DNA from: an uncultured Eubacteriales bacterium | GTDB lineage: Bacteria; Bacillota; Clostridia; Tissierellales; Peptoniphilaceae | Assembly: GCA_902488815.1 (NCBI GenBank) | Contig: CABTXP010000012.1 | Location: 1 to 36,459, forward strand | Direction of reading: 5' to 3' | Length of the DNA: 36,459 nt | Part shown: positions 25,108-31,794 of the stretch, piece by piece | How positions within the stretch are numbered: position 1 is the stretch's first letter | Layout: each line of letters opens with the position of its first letter | Notes under the pieces: model-generated | Seen by the model: the letters and a program-made list of their open reading frames with translations, nothing else | Database searches by the model: none | What the model was told of the DNA's origin: nothing | Program-made: the position numbers and the translations under genes

Positions 25108-25355
25108 ATGAGTATGTTAAATAAAATTTATTTAAACGAGCGACCGGAAGAAGGTGTCGTTGAAGATCAATTAACCAACGACTATAAGTACTATGACAAA
25201 TTGATTGTTATGGACTATGATGGGAATATATTATTTCAGAAAGAAAAGGAAGCCTGTCTAAGTACCCCAACGGCAAATGGTACTTGTCATAGTCAAGCTG
25301 AAAATATATTAACATGTAAACCCAAAAAAAGTAGGTGGAACTCCATCTACTTTTT
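25108..25355 (+). ncRNA. Candidate structured noncoding RNA (family unknown; raiA-type is one possibility)
   Basis: The only long intergenic stretch (24961-25365) holds many complementary segments on the plus strand. (a) GTATGTTAA 25112-25120 pairs with TTAACATGT 25309-25317, closing the ends (two G-U pairs). (b) Perfect hairpin GTCGTTG 25156-25162 / CAACGAC 25176-25182. (c) Its 13-base loop holds GATCAATT (25165-25172), which can pair with AATTGATT 25199-25206, an H-type pseudoknot. (d) 25225-25239 pairs with 25298-25310 (13 bp, two-base bulge). (e) Hairpin AAGTACC 25260-25266 / GGTACTT 25279-25285. (f) ACTATGACA 25190-25198 pairs with TGTCATAGT 25285-25293. Some of these exclude one another or cross as pseudoknots. 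An intrinsic terminator ends it at 25331-25355. Possible -10 boxes are TATACT 25087 and TATAGA 25102; -35 boxes are poor. An open frame crosses the region but runs through the terminator. Confidence 0.65.
25324..25355. terminator. Bidirectional intrinsic terminator
   Basis: Perfectly placed hairpin GTAGGTGG (25331-25338), loop AACT, CCATCTAC (25343-25350), with one G-U pair. On the plus strand it is followed by TTTTT, ending the candidate RNA. On the minus strand it is followed by seven T (complement of 25324-25330), ending the ABC transporter operon whose last stop is at 25366. It therefore insulates two convergent units. Confidence 0.85.
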
Positions 25356-25365
25356 ATTAATAATA

Positions 25366-26004
25366 TCATTTAGTTTTTAATCTATTGTAAGTAAAGATAT
25401 AAGCCACACATAAAATAACTGTGAAGATCAAAATAAATACCCAAGTAACTCCCAATGTGTTTAAGCTTTTGAGGTGATTAATTATGCCCATAACAAAGTC
25501 TCTGTTTATATACTCCATAACTTTAGCAAGTATGGTTGGAAAAAATATTACAAAATACAACAGAAACATTCGTATATTACTTGAAAGGGTAATTGAAAAT
25601 ACACTGTAATTTAAATAAAAGGTCATTGCAAGTACCATAAAGGAAAGTATTTCAAGGTAGTTCATACTCTCCCCTTTGAGAAAAGTTGCAAGTGTTACGC
25701 CAATATATGCTGCCGCTGCATTTACAAGAAACGTTAAAATATAAAATATTATTTTTCCGTTTATAAACTTATTTATACTAATCGGTGTAATTCTAAAATA
25801 TCTTGTAAATCCGCTTTCCATATCATAATCGCCTATAGCCAATATTGTAATTAGAGAAGCTATTGATGCAACAAAAACAGTTGCAAGTTGCACTCCTATA
25901 AAATATGAAAATGCAAAAGATGCAATCGCTACAAATAGTATCCAAACTAATGGATTCGCATATTCCTTGCCTTGGTAGTAGTCTTTTAAAATAAGTCCTC
26001 TCAT
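25366..26004 (-). CDS. ABC-2 type transporter permease (second subunit)
   Basis: A 212-residue membrane protein with about six hydrophobic segments (near 18-36, 37-54, 70-90, 108-128, 133-155, 180-205) and a typical ABC-2 layout with a cytoplasmic N-terminus (MRGLILKDYYQGKEYANP). The loop YDMESGFTRYFRITPISINKF is the coupling segment seen in such exporter permeases. Substrate cannot be read from the sequence; drug, peptide or lipid export are all possible. It lies 2 bases after the other permease gene in a repressor-ATPase-permease-permease operon like ytr or fluoroquinolone-export clusters. Confidence 0.85.
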   Translation of the reverse strand: MRGLILKDYYQGKEYANPLVWILFVAIASFAFSYFIGVQLATVFVASIASLITILAIGDYDMESGFTRYFRITPISINKFINGKIIFYILTFLVNAAAAYIGVTLATFLKGESMNYLEILSFMVLAMTFYLNYSVFSITLSSNIRMFLLYFVIFFPTILAKVMEYINRDFVMGIINHLKSLNTLGVTWVFILIFTVILCVAYIFTYNRLKTK

Positions 26005-26006
26005 TA

Positions 26007-26618
26007 TTAAACCTCCAAATTTTTAACAGACAATCTATATAAAATATAGAAAATCATAGCGGAAATAATAAGTATTACACCTTCTATCATAAGAGTGTTT
26101 TGAGAATACAAGCTCTTAATTTCTTTATAAAACCATTCAAAAGCATAAAAGATCATTATCCCAAGAGCAGGCGCAATATTTACTAAAAATTTAATCTTTT
26201 TAGCTGCAAATTTAAAATTAATAAGGCCTATAGTTATTAGTCCTATAGAAAAATTTAATATCAGCATAAAAATTCTGTTGCCATCTGTATCTCCTACTAA
26301 GTACGCACATAAAAATATTACAAATGGCACTGTCAGAATAATTAGAGAAAACAAATATCTTTCTCGAAGATAGGTTAAAGGTCCGCCTGGCAAAACTTTT
26401 AAAAATTTTAAAACTCCTGAGCCTTTTTCCGTTTCCCAAAAATCAAGCATCAACAAAATGGACATCATGACCAATATTACATATACTTTCTCCAATACTT
26501 CGCTGCCGCTTCTGAAAGAAAATGTGAGTATAGGAATAGAGAGCATAACTGCCTGCATAATTAGAGTTAAAATATAAGATTTAATTGAATACAGGTCTTT
26601 TAACAAGTAGCCCTTCAA
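26007..26618 (-). CDS. ABC-2 type transporter permease (first subunit)
   Basis: A 203-residue membrane protein with about six hydrophobic segments. It begins MKGYLLKDLYSIKSY and has the coupling-loop segment WETEKGSGVLKFLKVLPGG, a hallmark of the YtrC/D-like and fluoroquinolone-export permease group. It presumably pairs with the second permease and the ATPase. The start is UUG overlapping the ATPase stop UGA (TTGA, 26615-26618), preceded by GGGGTGAG as ribosome site, indicating coupled synthesis of the subunits. Confidence 0.83.
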   Translation of the reverse strand: MKGYLLKDLYSIKSYILTLIMQAVMLSIPILTFSFRSGSEVLEKVYVILVMMSILLMLDFWETEKGSGVLKFLKVLPGGPLTYLRERYLFSLIILTVPFVIFLCAYLVGDTDGNRIFMLILNFSIGLITIGLINFKFAAKKIKFLVNIAPALGIMIFYAFEWFYKEIKSLYSQNTLMIEGVILIISAMIFYILYRLSVKNLEV

Positions 26619-27460
26619 ATCTTCTCACCCCTTAAATAAAGAGTCATAAGCTCATCTATAGAGCATTTGTCCACTGTAAGATCCGGATATCTGTGTTTGA
26701 AAGATGTTCTGTCCTTAATTAATATTTCCGTATTATATCTGTTTTCCTTGTACGCAACTATAAAGTTTTTCTCTATTGTGCTTAACTTATCTTGAGAACA
26801 CTTTGCTATGCCGTACTCGTCTCTAAGTTCATCAACAGTTGTAAACATTACAATTCTTCCCTTGTCCATCAATGCAATATAGTCCGCAATCTTTTCCAAA
26901 TCACTTGTTATGTGAGAAGAAATTAAAATGGCATTTTCATCGTCTATAATAAAATCTCTAAAGAGATCTAAGATCTCATCTCTCATTACAGGGTCTATGC
27001 CTGTGGTAGGCTCGTCTAAAACCAAGAGTTTAGGTTTAATTGCAAGAGCTGAAGCAAGCTTTACCTTAACTTTCATACCTTTGGAAAAATCTTTTACAAT
27101 TTTGTCTTTAGTAAGCTTCATCTTGTCGCAAAGGGAAAAGAAATATTCTTCATCAAAATCTGAATAGATTTTCTTATATACTTTTGCAATTTGATTTATT
27201 GTAAGGACATTTGAGATGAAAGCATCGTCCAAATACACCCCTATGTCCTCAAACATATCTTGAGTCAATTTTTTGCCCAAAATTTTTATTTCGCCTTCAT
27301 AGGGCACAATATTTAAGATGCAGTTTATTAAAGTGCTTTTGCCTGCACCGTTTTCTCCGATTAAACCTACAATAGACCCTTGAGGCAAGGAAAATTTTTC
27401 CACATTTAAAGAAAAATCTTTATATGATTTTTTTACATTACTTACATCAATAGTATTCAT
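26615..27460 (-). CDS. ABC transporter ATP-binding protein (YtrB-like)
   Basis: A 281-residue cytoplasmic ATPase. Walker A GENGAGKST at 35-43; the signature motif is the variant SKGMK at 127-131 instead of LSGGQ, as in YtrB-type ATPases; Walker B LLVLDEP around 147-152; D-loop TTGIDP; switch histidine in ISSHIT. The extra C-terminal region of about 65 residues (after VDELRDEYGIAKC) is usual for this group. ATG at 27460 with GAGGAG spaced 4 bases, directly after the GntR-type gene. It energises the two downstream permeases. Confidence 0.93.
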   Translation of the reverse strand: MNTIDVSNVKKSYKDFSLNVEKFSLPQGSIVGLIGENGAGKSTLINCILNIVPYEGEIKILGKKLTQDMFEDIGVYLDDAFISNVLTINQIAKVYKKIYSDFDEEYFFSLCDKMKLTKDKIVKDFSKGMKVKVKLASALAIKPKLLVLDEPTTGIDPVMRDEILDLFRDFIIDDENAILISSHITSDLEKIADYIALMDKGRIVMFTTVDELRDEYGIAKCSQDKLSTIEKNFIVAYKENRYNTEILIKDRTSFKHRYPDLTVDKCSIDELMTLYLRGEKI

Positions 27461-27461
27461 A

Positions 27462-27833
27462 TTACTCCTCGTAAAATATATTAATTAATTTAAACAAATC
27501 CTCTGCAGAAAGATTCATGGCTTTTGCTTTTACGACAGCTTGTTCCAAATGATCTTCCATATCTCGCATCTGTTCTTCTTTCACAAATTCTCTGCTGACC
27601 TTTGAGACAAATGACCCCTTGCCGGGCACAGTTGTAATAAAGCCTTCCGCTTCCAAATCATTGTATGCCCTCTTGGTAGTTATGACTGAAATTCTAAGAT
27701 CCTTTGCAAGACTTCGCATACCGGGCAGAGCTTCACCCGGTTTAATCTCGCCTTTAAGGATGTGACTCTTAATTTCGTCTTTAATTTGCTCATAAATAGG
27801 TTTGTCGCCGGAATTTGAAATAATAATATCCAT
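27462..27833 (-). CDS. GntR-family (YtrA-type) transcriptional repressor
   Basis: A 123-residue regulator of the short YtrA subfamily. The winged helix-turn-helix is at about 10-78 (PIYEQIKDEIKSHILKGEIK, PGMRSLAKDLRISVITTKRAYNDLE, GFITTVPGKGSFVS). The C-terminal tail of about 45 residues has dimer helices only, with no ligand-binding FadR/UTRA domain. It is the first gene of an ABC exporter operon, and an inverted repeat overlaps the promoter, so it most likely represses its own operon. GAGGTG ribosome site before the ATG at 27833. Confidence 0.93.
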   Translation of the reverse strand: MDIIISNSGDKPIYEQIKDEIKSHILKGEIKPGEALPGMRSLAKDLRISVITTKRAYNDLEAEGFITTVPGKGSFVSKVSREFVKEEQMRDMEDHLEQAVVKAKAMNLSAEDLFKLINIFYEE

Positions 27834-27843
27834 TGTTCACCTC

Positions 27844-27868
27844 ATACTGTATATACTGTATATATACA
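27844..27868 (-). promoter_or_regulatory. Operator for the GntR/YtrA-type repressor
   Basis: A tandem 9-base repeat ATACTGTAT (27844-27852, 27853-27861), plus a perfect palindrome TGTATATATACA (27857-27868). It covers the predicted transcription start and touches the -10 box, so bound repressor would block RNA polymerase. This resembles the two-box operators known for YtrA-type regulators. Binding is inferred. Confidence 0.75.
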
Positions 27869-27895
27869 TTGTAGTCCTAAGAAAAATTTTGTCAA
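27868..27895 (-). promoter_or_regulatory. Sigma-A-type promoter of the ABC exporter operon
   Basis: Minus strand: perfect -35 TTGACA (27890-27895), 16-base spacer, -10 TACAAT (27868-27873; 5 of 6 match). Predicted RNA start near 27861, inside the operator repeats. It lies just after the terminator of the floA unit. Confidence 0.8.
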
Positions 27896-27916
27896 CAACT
27901 CTTTTAAAATTTACAT

Positions 27917-27941
27917 AAAAAAAATCGGGCATAACCCGATT
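27917..27941 (-). terminator. Intrinsic terminator of the floA unit
   Basis: Minus strand AATCGGG, loop TTATG, CCCGATT (perfect 7-bp stem, 27923-27941), then eight T. The stem overlaps the stop codon of the 179-residue gene (27940-27942), a very tight ending. Confidence 0.88.
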
Positions 27942-28479
27942 ATTTTTCTTTTAATGCTTTACACGGTCCGAGTATCTCACTCATTATCACGGCATGTTTT
28001 ATTGCATCTATGTTAAAGTCTTCAGATGAATTATTATCTTCTTGACTTTCTTTAGTATTAAAGTTTATAGATGCAGTTGCGTTTCTTCTTTCTCTTTGAA
28101 TCTCTTTCTTTCTTTCCTCACGTGCTTTGTGAACATCTTCAACCCTTTGTTTTTCTTCTAAAAGGTTGTTGTATTCCATGTCGTCCGTGTGTTGAATGGA
28201 ATGACTGTGTCCGCTATTATATTTTTTATTTAAATGAGAACTTTGAGCTTCCTCTTGTGTATAGGAAGTATTTATGTCCGCTAATTCATCTTCAGGCTCT
28301 ACAAGTTCTTCCTCTTCATCATCAGACTCTTCTAATTGTGCCAAGAACTCTTCCAGTGCCGACTTCTTAGCAGACTTCCTCTTAGGGATTTCATTTTTAT
28401 TCTTCTTGGCATTTTTTGCCGCGTTTTCAGCTATTATTTTAAAAATCACTATTATTGCCAAAAATATTAAAGATCTCAT
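27940..28479 (-). CDS. Small membrane protein encoded after floA
   Basis: A 179-residue protein without a family I can name. Residues 2-17 are one membrane segment (RSLIFLAIIVIFKIIAE). A very basic stretch follows (18-41: Lys/Asn-rich), then a strongly acidic one (49-70: Glu/Asp runs), then a hydrophilic, charged and probably disordered region with RKKEIQRERRNATAS and a hydrophobic end (AIKHAVIMSEILGPCKALK). It overlaps the floA stop (ATGA, 28476-28479) and is last in the nfeD-floA unit. Genes in this position often encode YqfB-like or other small partners of flotillin; a link to FloA microdomains is likely from position only. Confidence 0.78.
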   Translation of the reverse strand: MRSLIFLAIIVIFKIIAENAAKNAKKNKNEIPKRKSAKKSALEEFLAQLEESDDEEEELVEPEDELADINTSYTQEEAQSSHLNKKYNSGHSHSIQHTDDMEYNNLLEEKQRVEDVHKAREERKKEIQRERRNATASINFNTKESQEDNNSSEDFNIDAIKHAVIMSEILGPCKALKEK

Positions 28480-29465
28480 TTACCGCTCTCTTCTTTTGTT
28501 TTGGAAATCGCTGTTCTCATTTCTGTGTCTGAATTTATATTTTGTAACTTTGCATAATCCAATACGCCTAAGTTGCCGTTCTTTAGCGCTTCCGCCATTG
28601 CAAGAGGCACTTGTGATTCGGCTTCTACTACCTTGGCCTTCATGGCTTGTACTTCCGCCTTCATTTCCTGTTCACGTGCAAGGGCCATTGCTCTTCTTTC
28701 AGATGCTTTGGCTTCGGCAATTCTCTTATCCGCTTCGGCTTGGTCTGTTTGAAGTCTTGCGCCGATGTTTCTTGCTACGTCTACATCCGCTATGTCTATT
28801 GACAAAATTTCAAATGCTGTGCCTATGTCAAGACCTTTGTCCAATACAACTTTTGAAATTGAGTCCGGATTTTCAAGTACGTTTTTGTAACTGCTTGCAG
28901 AACCTACTGTGGTTACTATACCTTCACCGACTCTTGCGATAATTGTCTCTTCGCCGGCACCTCCGACTAATCTGTCAATGTTTGCTCTTACAGTTACCTT
29001 TGCTTTTACTATTACTTCAATACCGTCTTGTGCTACCGCTGAAATATTCGGCGTTTCAATTACCTTAGGGTTAACCGAAACTTGAACGGCTTCAAGTACG
29101 TTTCTACCTGCAAGGTCAATGGCAGCTCCTCTTTCAAAGGGCAGAGGAATGTTTGCTCTTTCCGCTGCTATTAAAGCATCTACCAATGTATTTACATTAC
29201 CGCCTGCCAAGTAGTGGGCTTCCAGATTTTCAATCTCTATATTTACTCCGGCTTTAGTAGCTTTTATCATAGGATTTACTATCCGTGAGGGTCTAACTCT
29301 CCTAAGTTTCATCCCGATTAAGGTAGAAATTTTTATTCTAACTCCTGAGAAAAATGCTGTGATCCAAAGTCCTATAGGGACCATTGAGAAAAATATTATA
29401 ATCAAAATTATTATTAAGATTACAATACCTCCGCTTACAAAATTCTTATAAATTGCTGTCGGCAT
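28476..29465 (-). CDS. floA: Flotillin-like protein FloA
   Basis: A 329-residue scaffold of functional membrane microdomains. The N-terminal hydrophobic hairpin (about 11-36) inserts in the membrane. The SPFH-like domain follows, with the highly conserved GMKLRRVRPSRIVNPMI and IDLAGRNVLEAVQVSVNP. The C-terminal part holds the Glu/Ala-rich coiled coil (AEADKRIAEAKASERRAMA region). The length matches Bacillus FloA (YqfA). It overlaps the NfeD-type gene upstream (TAATG at 29463-29467), its usual partner, and the small membrane gene downstream. Confidence 0.97.
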   Translation of the reverse strand: MPTAIYKNFVSGGIVILIIILIIIFFSMVPIGLWITAFFSGVRIKISTLIGMKLRRVRPSRIVNPMIKATKAGVNIEIENLEAHYLAGGNVNTLVDALIAAERANIPLPFERGAAIDLAGRNVLEAVQVSVNPKVIETPNISAVAQDGIEVIVKAKVTVRANIDRLVGGAGEETIIARVGEGIVTTVGSASSYKNVLENPDSISKVVLDKGLDIGTAFEILSIDIADVDVARNIGARLQTDQAEADKRIAEAKASERRAMALAREQEMKAEVQAMKAKVVEAESQVPLAMAEALKNGNLGVLDYAKLQNINSDTEMRTAISKTKEESGK

Positions 29466-30757
29466 TAATTAACCTCCCTGACATAAATTTTGTATCCTTC
29501 AATACGTGATACTTTTATTTTTTTACTTCTATCAATAAAGCCTCTTTCGGATATTACTTCCATCTTTTTGTCATTAAACATAGCATATCCGCTGGGCATT
29601 AAAGGTGTTTCTGTGAATCCTTCTTCTTCCAAAACTACTGAAGGATCCTCAACACTCTTATACCCTTTTTGAGATGAGGCTGTATTTTCTAATGTAAATT
29701 TTTTAAATATAGATAATTTTTTCCCCGCTTTGATTAAAATCATAACCAAAATTATACAAGTCACTCCTGCAACTGCTACCGTTACAAGAGCTGTCTCTAA
29801 ATTTCCTATTGAGAACATTATACCTAAAATTACTAATATAATTCCAGATATACCGGTTAAACCGAAGCCGGGAATGGTTATTTCAATTCCCAAAAGAACA
29901 ATACCTAATATAAATATGATTACGGCATACCAATTTGAGTTTCCCACAACCATATTGCCCATAAAGAAAAGCACAAAAGCCATTATGGAAATTGCTCCGC
30001 CTACTCCGAAGCCCGGTGCGAAAATTTCAATTACAAATCCAACCATGGCTATTGTAAGCAAAAGTGAATTGACATAGGGATTGGATATAAATGAAATAAA
30101 TTTAAGGCCAAAGGAATCTTTATAAGTCTCTCTAATATAACTGACTATATTTTCATCGGACAAAGTCTTTTCTATATTTGACGTAGTGCCGTCAATTACT
30201 TTAAGATCTGCAGCTTCTTTTGCCGTGAGGTTTAATAGTTTTCCCTTTTCAACTACTCCTTCAATTTCAATGTCCTTATCTGCCATGGATTCAAATATCA
30301 AAGGGTCTCTGTCTTTTTGTTCCGCCGTGTCTCTTATTAGTCCTCGCCAAAATGAAAGGTTCTTTTCATTATTTGGAATAGTCTCTGCGCTTCCCATTGT
30401 CGCTGAGGTATTCATGTAAATTTTGTCACAGGAGAGTGCAATTAAAACTCCTGCCGACTCAGCCTTTGTATTTATATAGCAAATAGTGGGAATCTCTGCG
30501 GCAAGAATTTCGTTTTTAATCTTCTCCGCCGACCTTACTTCTCCTCCATAGGTGTCAAGTTCAAAGACTATGGCCGAAAATTTGTCCGGATTTTCTTCTC
30601 CATATTCTATTGCTTCCTTTATCTTTATAAAGGTTGATGTTGTTATGTCTTCTTTAATCTCAACCTTCAGTGCTCCCTGCTCTCCTGCAAAAGGAAAACT
30701 TATTAATGCCAATAATATCATTAAAAATATGGAAATTTTTTTAAAAAAATTATTCAT
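29465..30757 (-). CDS. NfeD-family membrane serine protease (YqeZ-like)
   Basis: A 430-residue protein from the ATG at 30757. An open frame extends to 30802 but crosses a terminator hairpin, so I reject the longer start. Signal or anchor segment at the N-terminus (KKISIFLMILLALISFPFAG). The ClpP-like protease domain has the Ser in ESAGVLIAL and the GSAETI and KDRDPLIFESMAD segments. About four membrane segments follow (SLLLTIAMVGFVIEIFAPGFG, then more up to residue 330). The C-terminal domain is OB-like (PLMPSGYAMFNDKKMEVISE). The nfeD-floA pairing is conserved; it likely trims membrane proteins near flotillin. AGGTGA ribosome site directly after the terminator U-run. Confidence 0.94.
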   Translation of the reverse strand: MNNFFKKISIFLMILLALISFPFAGEQGALKVEIKEDITTSTFIKIKEAIEYGEENPDKFSAIVFELDTYGGEVRSAEKIKNEILAAEIPTICYINTKAESAGVLIALSCDKIYMNTSATMGSAETIPNNEKNLSFWRGLIRDTAEQKDRDPLIFESMADKDIEIEGVVEKGKLLNLTAKEAADLKVIDGTTSNIEKTLSDENIVSYIRETYKDSFGLKFISFISNPYVNSLLLTIAMVGFVIEIFAPGFGVGGAISIMAFVLFFMGNMVVGNSNWYAVIIFILGIVLLGIEITIPGFGLTGISGIILVILGIMFSIGNLETALVTVAVAGVTCIILVMILIKAGKKLSIFKKFTLENTASSQKGYKSVEDPSVVLEEEGFTETPLMPSGYAMFNDKKMEVISERGFIDRSKKIKVSRIEGYKIYVREVN

Positions 30758-30767
30758 ATAATCACCT

Positions 30768-30799
30768 AAAAAAATAAGCCAAGGTTTAGTCCCTTGGCT
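30768..30799 (-). terminator. Terminator-like hairpin between yqeY and the NfeD gene
   Basis: Minus strand AGCCAAGG, 7-base loop, CCTTGGCT (perfect 8-bp stem, 30777-30799), followed by TTATTTTTTT. The loop contains the yqeY stop (30786-30788), and the U-run meets the ribosome site of the NfeD-type gene. As no clear promoter lies between, the nfeD-floA genes must rely on read-through or an unseen promoter. Confidence 0.85.
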
Positions 30800-31241
30800 C
30801 ATTAAAATAATCTAAAGCAATTCTATTTACTTCTTTGCCGTCAGCCTTTCCTTTTACAAGAGGCATAACAGCTTTCATTAACTTACCAATTTCTTTTTGG
30901 GATGAGATGTTTTCTTTTTTAATTGCTTCTACAACAATTTTTCTAAGATCATCTTCTGAAAGTTGTTCCGGCAAATATCTTAAAAGTACTTGGATTTCAT
31001 CATTAGTTTTATCAACTAAGTCTTGACGATTTCCTTTTTTAAAATCTTCTATTGATGCTTTCTTTTCTTTTAATTGTTTTGAAATGATATCTAAAATCTG
31101 CTCGTCTGTAACTTCAATGCGTTCATCGACTTCTTTTCTCTTTATGTCCGCTCTTATCATTGTAATAGCGTCTTTGCTGAGCTTGTCTTTGTCGCGCATG
31201 GCAGTCTTTAGATCATCCATTAATTTTTCTTTTAAAGACAT
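30786..31241 (-). CDS. yqeY: GatB/YqeY-domain protein
   Basis: A 151-residue YqeY homologue, related to the tRNA-binding tail of GatB but not part of the amidotransferase itself. The signature N-terminus is MSLKEKLMDDLKTAMRDKDK, the middle is KRKEVDERIEVTDEQ and QLKEKKASIEDFKKGNR, and the C-terminal GatB-like tail has IGKLMKAVMPLVKGKADGK. The rpsU-yqeY pair is highly conserved in Firmicutes. The role is poorly defined; a translation or tRNA link is inferred from the fold. It lies 11 bases after rpsU. Confidence 0.95.
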   Translation of the reverse strand: MSLKEKLMDDLKTAMRDKDKLSKDAITMIRADIKRKEVDERIEVTDEQILDIISKQLKEKKASIEDFKKGNRQDLVDKTNDEIQVLLRYLPEQLSEDDLRKIVVEAIKKENISSQKEIGKLMKAVMPLVKGKADGKEVNRIALDYFNEPRD

Positions 31242-31252
31242 ATTAACCCTTC

Positions 31253-31435
31253 TTAGTATCTTGAATGTTTTTTCTTGCGGGCTTCTTCAGATTTCTTTTT
31301 TCTTCTAACTGACGGTTTTTCGTAGTGTTCTCTTTTTCTTACTTCTTTAAGAACTCCTGAGCTCGCACATTGTCTTTTAAAACGTTTTAATGCGTTGTCT
31401 AAGGATTCATTTTCCCCAACTCTGATCTCGGACAT
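31253..31435 (-). CDS. rpsU: 30S ribosomal protein bS21
   Basis: A 60-residue small-subunit protein that sits near the anti-Shine-Dalgarno end of 16S rRNA and helps initiation. It begins MSEIRVGENESLDNALKRFK, has the conserved CASSGVLKEVRKREHYEKPS and a basic Arg/Lys-rich C-terminus. I choose the ATG at 31435, which follows a GGGGAGGG site. An in-frame ATG at 31453 would put that site inside the gene. It is first in the rpsU-yqeY unit, with a strong promoter upstream. Confidence 0.97.
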   Translation of the reverse strand: MSEIRVGENESLDNALKRFKRQCASSGVLKEVRKREHYEKPSVRRKKKSEEARKKKHSRY

Positions 31436-31455
31436 GAATTTCCCTCCCCTCATTA

Positions 31456-31472
31456 GAAAGAGTAAGTCTTTC
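31456..31472 (-). promoter_or_regulatory. Hairpin in the rpsU leader
   Basis: Minus strand GAAAGA, loop CTTAC, TCTTTC (perfect 6-bp stem) within the 47-base leader of rpsU and just upstream of its ribosome site. No U-run, so not a terminator. It could tune rpsU translation, but this is only inferred from position. Confidence 0.35.
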
Positions 31473-31488
31473 GGATAATTCGCTTTTA

Positions 31489-31517
31489 ATTATAAACGAA
31501 GTTTTATGCTATTTCAA
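31489..31517 (-). promoter_or_regulatory. Sigma-A-type promoter of rpsU
   Basis: Minus strand -35 TTGAAA (31512-31517; 5 of 6), exact 17-base spacer, -10 TATAAT (31489-31494; perfect). The -35 overlaps the ireB stop TGA at 31514-31516. Predicted RNA start near 31482. No terminator separates ireB from this promoter. Confidence 0.8.
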
Positions 31518-31783
31518 GAATTTTTCAAACCTTTGTCTAAATAGTATCTTAGTATCTCTTCTAAGAGCACATCTCTCTCAAGTTCTTGAATGTGAGTGCG
31601 TGCTCCTTCATGACTTGTGATATAGGTAGGATCTCCTGAAAGAATATAACCGATTATTTGATCCACCGGATTATATCCTTTTTCTTCAAGTGCCTTATAA
31701 GTTGTTTCAATAATATTTCTAATAAGTTGATGATCTACGGATTGCTTAGCAAATACTTGAGTTTCCGAATTATTATTTACCAT
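31514..31783 (-). CDS. ireB: IreB-family regulatory phosphoprotein (UPF0297)
   Basis: An 89-residue protein of the YrzL/IreB family. In Enterococcus faecalis, IreB is a substrate of the Ser/Thr kinase IreK and a negative regulator of cephalosporin resistance. Highly conserved segments visible are IRNIIETTYKALEEKGYNPV, QIIGYILSGDPTYITSH and the Arg-containing GARTHIQELERD. The N-terminal tail MVNNNSETQ has Ser6 and Thr8 as possible phosphosites. It lies 11 bases after alaS; the alaS-ireB order is a conserved Firmicutes arrangement. Confidence 0.96.
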   Translation of the reverse strand: MVNNNSETQVFAKQSVDHQLIRNIIETTYKALEEKGYNPVDQIIGYILSGDPTYITSHEGARTHIQELERDVLLEEILRYYLDKGLKNS

Positions 31784-31794
31784 TTAAATTCTCC

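Noticed and set aside
25081..25380. Plus-strand open frame of 99 codons in the intergenic region
   Set aside because: It starts from a UUG without a ribosome site and runs straight through a strong terminator hairpin and its T-run. The same bases show stem complementarity better explained by RNA structure.
27844..27868. CRISPR or satellite repeat reading of the TACTGTATA repeats
   Set aside because: Only two 9-base copies and one palindrome exist, exactly at the promoter, which fits an operator.
28274..28942. Plus-strand open frame of 222 codons opposite floA
   Set aside because: It lies antisense to floA and its downstream gene, has low-complexity Ser/Leu translation, and shows no ribosome site; it is a shadow of the real genes.
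30758..30802. 15-codon N-terminal extension of the NfeD-type protein
   Set aside because: It would translate the yqeY terminator hairpin. The ATG at 30757 has a ribosome site and begins a normal signal peptide.
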